From Diphasiastrum complanatum (Eukaryota > Streptophyta > Lycopodiopsida > Lycopodiales > Lycopodiaceae), in the NCBI GenBank assembly GCA_029204225.1, contig CM055107.1, positions 17,692,551 to 17,756,550 of the forward strand: DNA of 64,000 bases, in the 5' to 3' direction. A model generated the notes under the pieces. The model made no database searches and was not told the DNA's origin. It was given only the letters and a program-made list of their open reading frames with translations. Below, one piece after another: positions 59,860 to 64,000 of the stretch (within the stretch, counting starts at the first letter, position 1; every line of letters begins with the position of its first letter). A program made the position numbers and the translations under genes.

Positions 59860-60617
59860 CCATGATGAAGGTTACAGACAACAATTTAGTCATTCCATAG
59901 TTGGTACTGAGGCACGGCGTGTACACAAGGCTCTTGCCAGACACTTTGTATTTGCTTGATGGACATGAAATCCCTATACGAGTAGCACATTTTGAACACT
60001 ATGTTACCATATCTTTCCTATCATTTACATCCCTGATACTGGGCTCTAGTTATGTAGGGTAACTTTGTATATTTGCATTCATAATCTTCAACATTGTATG
60101 TTGTTGGTCCTCGGGGAGTGAAGTGGTCAGACTCCTGCATTTTTTGCATTAGACCAAAAGCCCACGACTATTATTTGAACAAACATAGGCCAAATGGCTT
60201 TATTTTGTATTAATCTGCAGGACTCAGGTATAGGGTGTGGGCTCAACTTTGGGAACATTGGAGGTGGTACATGATGATTTTTTGTAGGTATGTACGTTTC
60301 CTAGAAAAGTTTGATGAATTTTATAGTCCTTCAAACCATTTTTTGCAATTTCATATGTCGTTGGTGATGGGACTTGGGTGTATGCATTTAGATGAACGCT
60401 ATGGTTTTCGAGTTCAACATGGACCAGTTTTAAGATGATCCAAGTCCCATAAATGGACAATTTATTAAGTTCACTATCAGTAGCAAATTGTATCGAGGAG
60501 TTCAATCCTCCATTCAAAGTAACTAATCATGACTGTGTCAGAGGTTCAATGAGCAATTGAAATTTTAAGCTTCATAAGAGACATATTAGCTGTAGAGCAT
60601 GAAGTTAGCCATTTGGG
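59860..60617. other. Unannotated DNA after the PIF transposase
   Basis: No gene is seen. It may contain the 3' end of the PIF element; I did not find a matching terminal repeat or TTA target site pair. Confidence 0.4.
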
Positions 60618-62189
60618 GGTTGTTAGAGAAGTTGTCTTTTTTGTGTCAGTTACCTTGTACTCCGTATCCCCTATGACTCAATGCTATGAATGATATCTAC
60701 TTCACCATCCTATTACTTCCATGTACGTGCATGAACAACATCAAATATGAGCCATCAATACTATATTGTATTGAGGAGTGCACTACCTAGGTTGGTGGAG
60801 GTCCTAGGATCTGAGACCCTCTCTTGGTTGGTGGACCTACCACCAATGTATTCTGCTATAGAAATGAGGTGCACACCTAGCTTTGCAATTAACATCTTGC
60901 ATCGGGGCGTAAGGCAAGCAGCAGCTTCGCATAATAACATAGCTGTAAATAAGTCCAGCGCAGTAAGGTCTTTGCATTTGTACTTTCATCTATCGACAAA
61001 GTTTTATCTTTTCTTTCAATTACATCTTGTGTGGTATCAGTCTGTCTTTATTATCTATCATTTTTTTATAATGCCATACAACTATAAGATCATGCAGCAT
61101 GCATACAACATCTTTTTCCTACAGTATGGACATTGTTTTCAATGCAACTTGCATCTGCTTCAAGAAATGAGCTAGCATGCCATCCAGGCTCCATTGGCAT
61201 TTTATAAGTCAGTTTTTGAGAATATAATGATTGTTTGTGAAGTTTTTGTTGAACTTTATGGTGCGAGGATAATAAATTATTGTGTTTCCAGTAGTGTATC
61301 CAAGTCTTGTATAGTCTTATACTCAAGGGATATATCAACAATGGAAGGTTGCTTCACAGCTTTCTTCCTTTTCAACACTACAAACACTGATATGTTCAGA
61401 ACTTACCTATTATCTCAGGCTAAGTTAGGCTCATTAAAATAGTAACAAGTCACAACATACGATGTGACAAAGATATTCCAGTTTGTGAAGATCACTTGCA
61501 TCCATATTTTCGAATTATCTGGCCCCATAGGCATCTATAACATAGGTTCATCAGTTATTGATTGCTGTAAATCACAACCAGAAAACTTGATTGATGGCAA
61601 ACTTGTTATAATGTATTTTTCTACGACTTTTGAGTTCCTGAAATTGACATACACAATCATGTCAAATGCATTCTATGCTCTAGTGCAGACGTTCAATGGA
61701 CTCTTGAGAAAAGCTCCAAAGACTAAATATGTGACATGAAATTTATCTGCAATTGATTATCAGCTTTGTTTAAAATAAGAGGTAGTAGTTAGATGCTTTG
61801 CACAGTTTCTTCATACAGTTTAAAGTTGTAGCTTAAGATAGCTGCAGTACATGAATTGTGTACTGCTATGCCCTTCTTGAGTTTCAAGGTTTTTGAATTA
61901 CAGTGGTGCAATATCTGCGCCCTCTGCTTGTGGCACTCTGAGGATGACTCATACCTTGTAATTGTATGGCTAATACTAATTATCAAGAACTTCTTGAACA
62001 GAGATACCACTTAAATCTCTTCGTGGTTAGAAATCCTTTCATGAGACATTTGTGATGGTACAAATGATGGAAATGTTGAGTAGCCCATTCAATACAAGAC
62101 TCACCATGTTGGCATGTTTTATCTCTTATTCAACCTCCTTGAATTGGTCCTTTGTCTCCTTGATCCTTGTCAAGTAAGACATATTGGAT
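60618..62189. repeat. Uninterrupted copy of the segment split at 44.4-50.0 kb
   Basis: It matches 44441-44845 (in two blocks) and 49375-49960. At the place where the LTR element sits in the other copy, this one reads CAGGCTAAGTTAGGCTCATT. The similarity is high enough for a fairly recent duplication. I found no coding region in it. Confidence 0.9.
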
Positions 62190-62713
62190 TTCACCTTGTA
62201 ACATCTTCGTATTTAAGAATCTTTGCTTTGAAAAAAGAATACAAAAAGAGGAGGTGATCTTAAGCAAAGATTTCAATGTCTCCCACATTTGTGTAGGTTT
62301 ATTAGGAGCCCTTTCCATGTCACCTGTTCACCTGTCGTCAACAGGGGTTGAACGGGTGAGGAGAGCCCTTTCCATGGCAGCATCAGACCTGCTCAGCCTG
62401 TTATTGGGTGACAGGGTTTGGAGGAAAGCTTGATATTAGCTCTTGGAGAGCGCGGGTTGATTTCCAACTCGTGCTGACCTCCACAGCCTGTGAAAATGCG
62501 TGTGAGTTGGTTTGGCAGGTGGCATTTTTGCTGACTGTTTAGCAAACGAGACAGGTTTGCAGGTTTTCTTGTGACAGGTGCAGCGTGGTTCCCAGGTCCA
62601 GGTTCAGCTCATTGCACAGGTTCTGTCATCTCAGTGATCTCACATTGGCAATTGCTCAAAGTTCAGTGTCGAGAACAAGCAAAATCAGCAAAGTTCAGTG
62701 ACCAGCAAACCAG
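62190..62713. other. Unannotated DNA before the terminal array
   Basis: No gene. A short local duplication of GAGCCCTTTCCATG(T/G) occurs at 62308 and 62363. Confidence 0.5.
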
Positions 62714-62720
62714 CAAAATG

Positions 62721-64000
62721 GACAAGAGGCCGTAGGTTGCAAACTAAACCCACATTGTGCAAGAGGCCGCTAAGCAATAGTTCACAACTTGATCCTTGGG
62801 ATAGGCTAGAAAAAACATGGACAAGAGGACCCAGGTTGCAAACTAAACCCACATTATGCAAGAGGCAGCTTAGCAATAGTTCCACAACTTGATCCTTGGG
62901 ACAAGCCAGAAACTTGTCTTTATTGCAAACATTGACTCCAACTGAACTCAACTGCTTTTGAAAACTGCATTGCTCGAAAAGCCCTAATTTGGTGATGGGA
63001 ACTTCTTGTATGCAGGTAGATGGCTGGGTAGGCGGTGTCTTGCCCCTGTGAGATGTTCAACCCTTCTCCCATCTGATCTTATGCTTCAAGGTTCAGGGTC
63101 CAGAGAACAAACAAAGTCAGCAAGTTTTTCTATAAGCCAAAAACTTGTTTGATTTGGTTCACAAGCCTCTTGAATGTGGAGTTTCCTCCTTCTCTGGTGG
63201 TAGCTGACTGCATTTTGCATAACACTATTCCATAGAGTAGAGATGTTGTCTTTGCTCTACTTGTTAGTTTACATTCACCCAGTTTTGTCGAATTGTGGAT
63301 TTCGTTAATACAAAGACAGATGTGTATTTGCAAAAGTTACAATCAAAGCTAACCATTGCAATGATTTGTATTTTAAAATGGACAAGAGGCCCTAGGTTGC
63401 AAACTATACCCACATTGTGCAAGAGGCCGCTCAGAATAGTTCCACAACTAGATCCTTGGGCCATAAAACATATGGACAAGCGGACCTAGGTTGCAAACTA
63501 AACCCACATTATGCAAGAGGCAGCTAGCAATAGTTCCACAACTTGATCCTTGCGTCAAGCCAGAAGCTTGTCTTTATTGCAAACATGGACTCTAACTGAA
63601 CTCAACTGCTTTTGAAAACTGCATTGGTCAAAAAGCCCTAATCTAGACATGGGAACTAACTGTATGCAGGTAGATGGCTGGGTAGGCAGGGTCTTGGCCC
63701 TGTGAGAGGTTCAACTCCTCTCCCATCTGATGTTATGGTTCAGGGTTCAGGGTCCAAAGAACCAGCAAAGTTAGCAATTTTTGCTATAAGCCAAAAACTT
63801 GTTCGATTTGGTTCACAAGCCTTTTGGATGTAAAGTTTCACTTGTCCCCTAGTAGTAGCTGATTGCATTTATTATGGAAGAGGCAGGTCAGCAATAGCTC
63901 CACAACTTGATCCTTGGGACAAGCCAGAAACTTTACTTTATTGCAAACATTGACTTCAACAGAACTCAACTGCTAACTGCATCCTCAAGAATGGTTGCAA
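62721..64000. repeat. Higher-order tandem repeat, supra-unit about 660 bp
   Basis: GACAAG(A/C)GG(C/A)C-starting sub-blocks with AGGTTGCAAACTA(A/T)ACCCAC and TTGATCCTTGGG occur at 62721, 62820, 63381 and 63475, with part of another near 63875-63920. The two sub-blocks plus a spacer (AGGTAGATGGCTGGGTAGGC, AGCCAAAAACTTGTT) form a unit repeated at exactly 660 bp. The third unit is cut by the window end. No gene is recognised. Confidence 0.9.

Overview
This window reads as nuclear DNA of a land plant with a large, repeat-rich genome. It has plant-type split genes with introns of up to about 15 kb, plant-type Ty1/copia, Ty3/gypsy, LINE, hAT and PIF/Harbinger remains, and many long GA/CT and TG microsatellites. 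Introns this long and this repeat density fit a gymnosperm or a fern better than a small-genome angiosperm, but I cannot name the species from sequence alone.

The one gene I can assemble completely is a Surfeit locus 2 (SURF2) orthologue on the + strand. It has five exons between 1178 and 22661 that join in phase into 293 codons. Its first intron is about 15.4 kb with a GC donor and is packed with LINE remains, including EN, RT and zinc-finger pieces, two head-to-head ORF1 segments and CT-tailed 3' ends. Its second intron is about 4.7 kb and holds a solo LTR.

From about 22.7 to 32.5 kb lie old, broken retroelement pieces (gypsy RT, several copia pol segments), duplicated modules ending in hairpins, and long simple repeats, including an uninterrupted CT tract of about 181 bp. 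From about 33.0 to 39.5 kb is a large hAT element on the - strand. Its transposase has a BED finger, a DUF659 region, a hAT dimerisation region and a long proline-rich tail with AT-hooks, and is broken by a few stops and frameshifts. The same element carries an 84-85 bp minisatellite, an opposite-strand coiled-coil ORF and hairpin-like ends.

From about 40 to 44.4 kb are an exon of a PII-2-like leucine-rich-repeat protein gene, a gypsy RT and a stretch with a recurring CCATCGCTG motif. From 44.8 to 49.0 kb is a non-autonomous LTR element on the - strand with one LTR truncated. It encodes a gag-like protein with two tandem copies of a domain I do not recognise and no polymerase. It interrupts a segment that is present uninterrupted at 60.6-62.2 kb.

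The last part holds a trihelix-like DNA-binding fragment (51.4 kb), an 800 bp palindrome carrying the same 96-codon frame in both arms (52.5-53.3 kb), an LTR on the - strand, a second hAT fragment, a copia gag start, a PIF/Harbinger transposase with its DDE residues but several frameshifts (58.9-59.9 kb), and a higher-order tandem repeat that runs off the right edge (62.7-64 kb). Apart from SURF2, nearly everything is mobile DNA in decay, so there is no operon-like cooperation between genes. The window mainly records nested insertion history.
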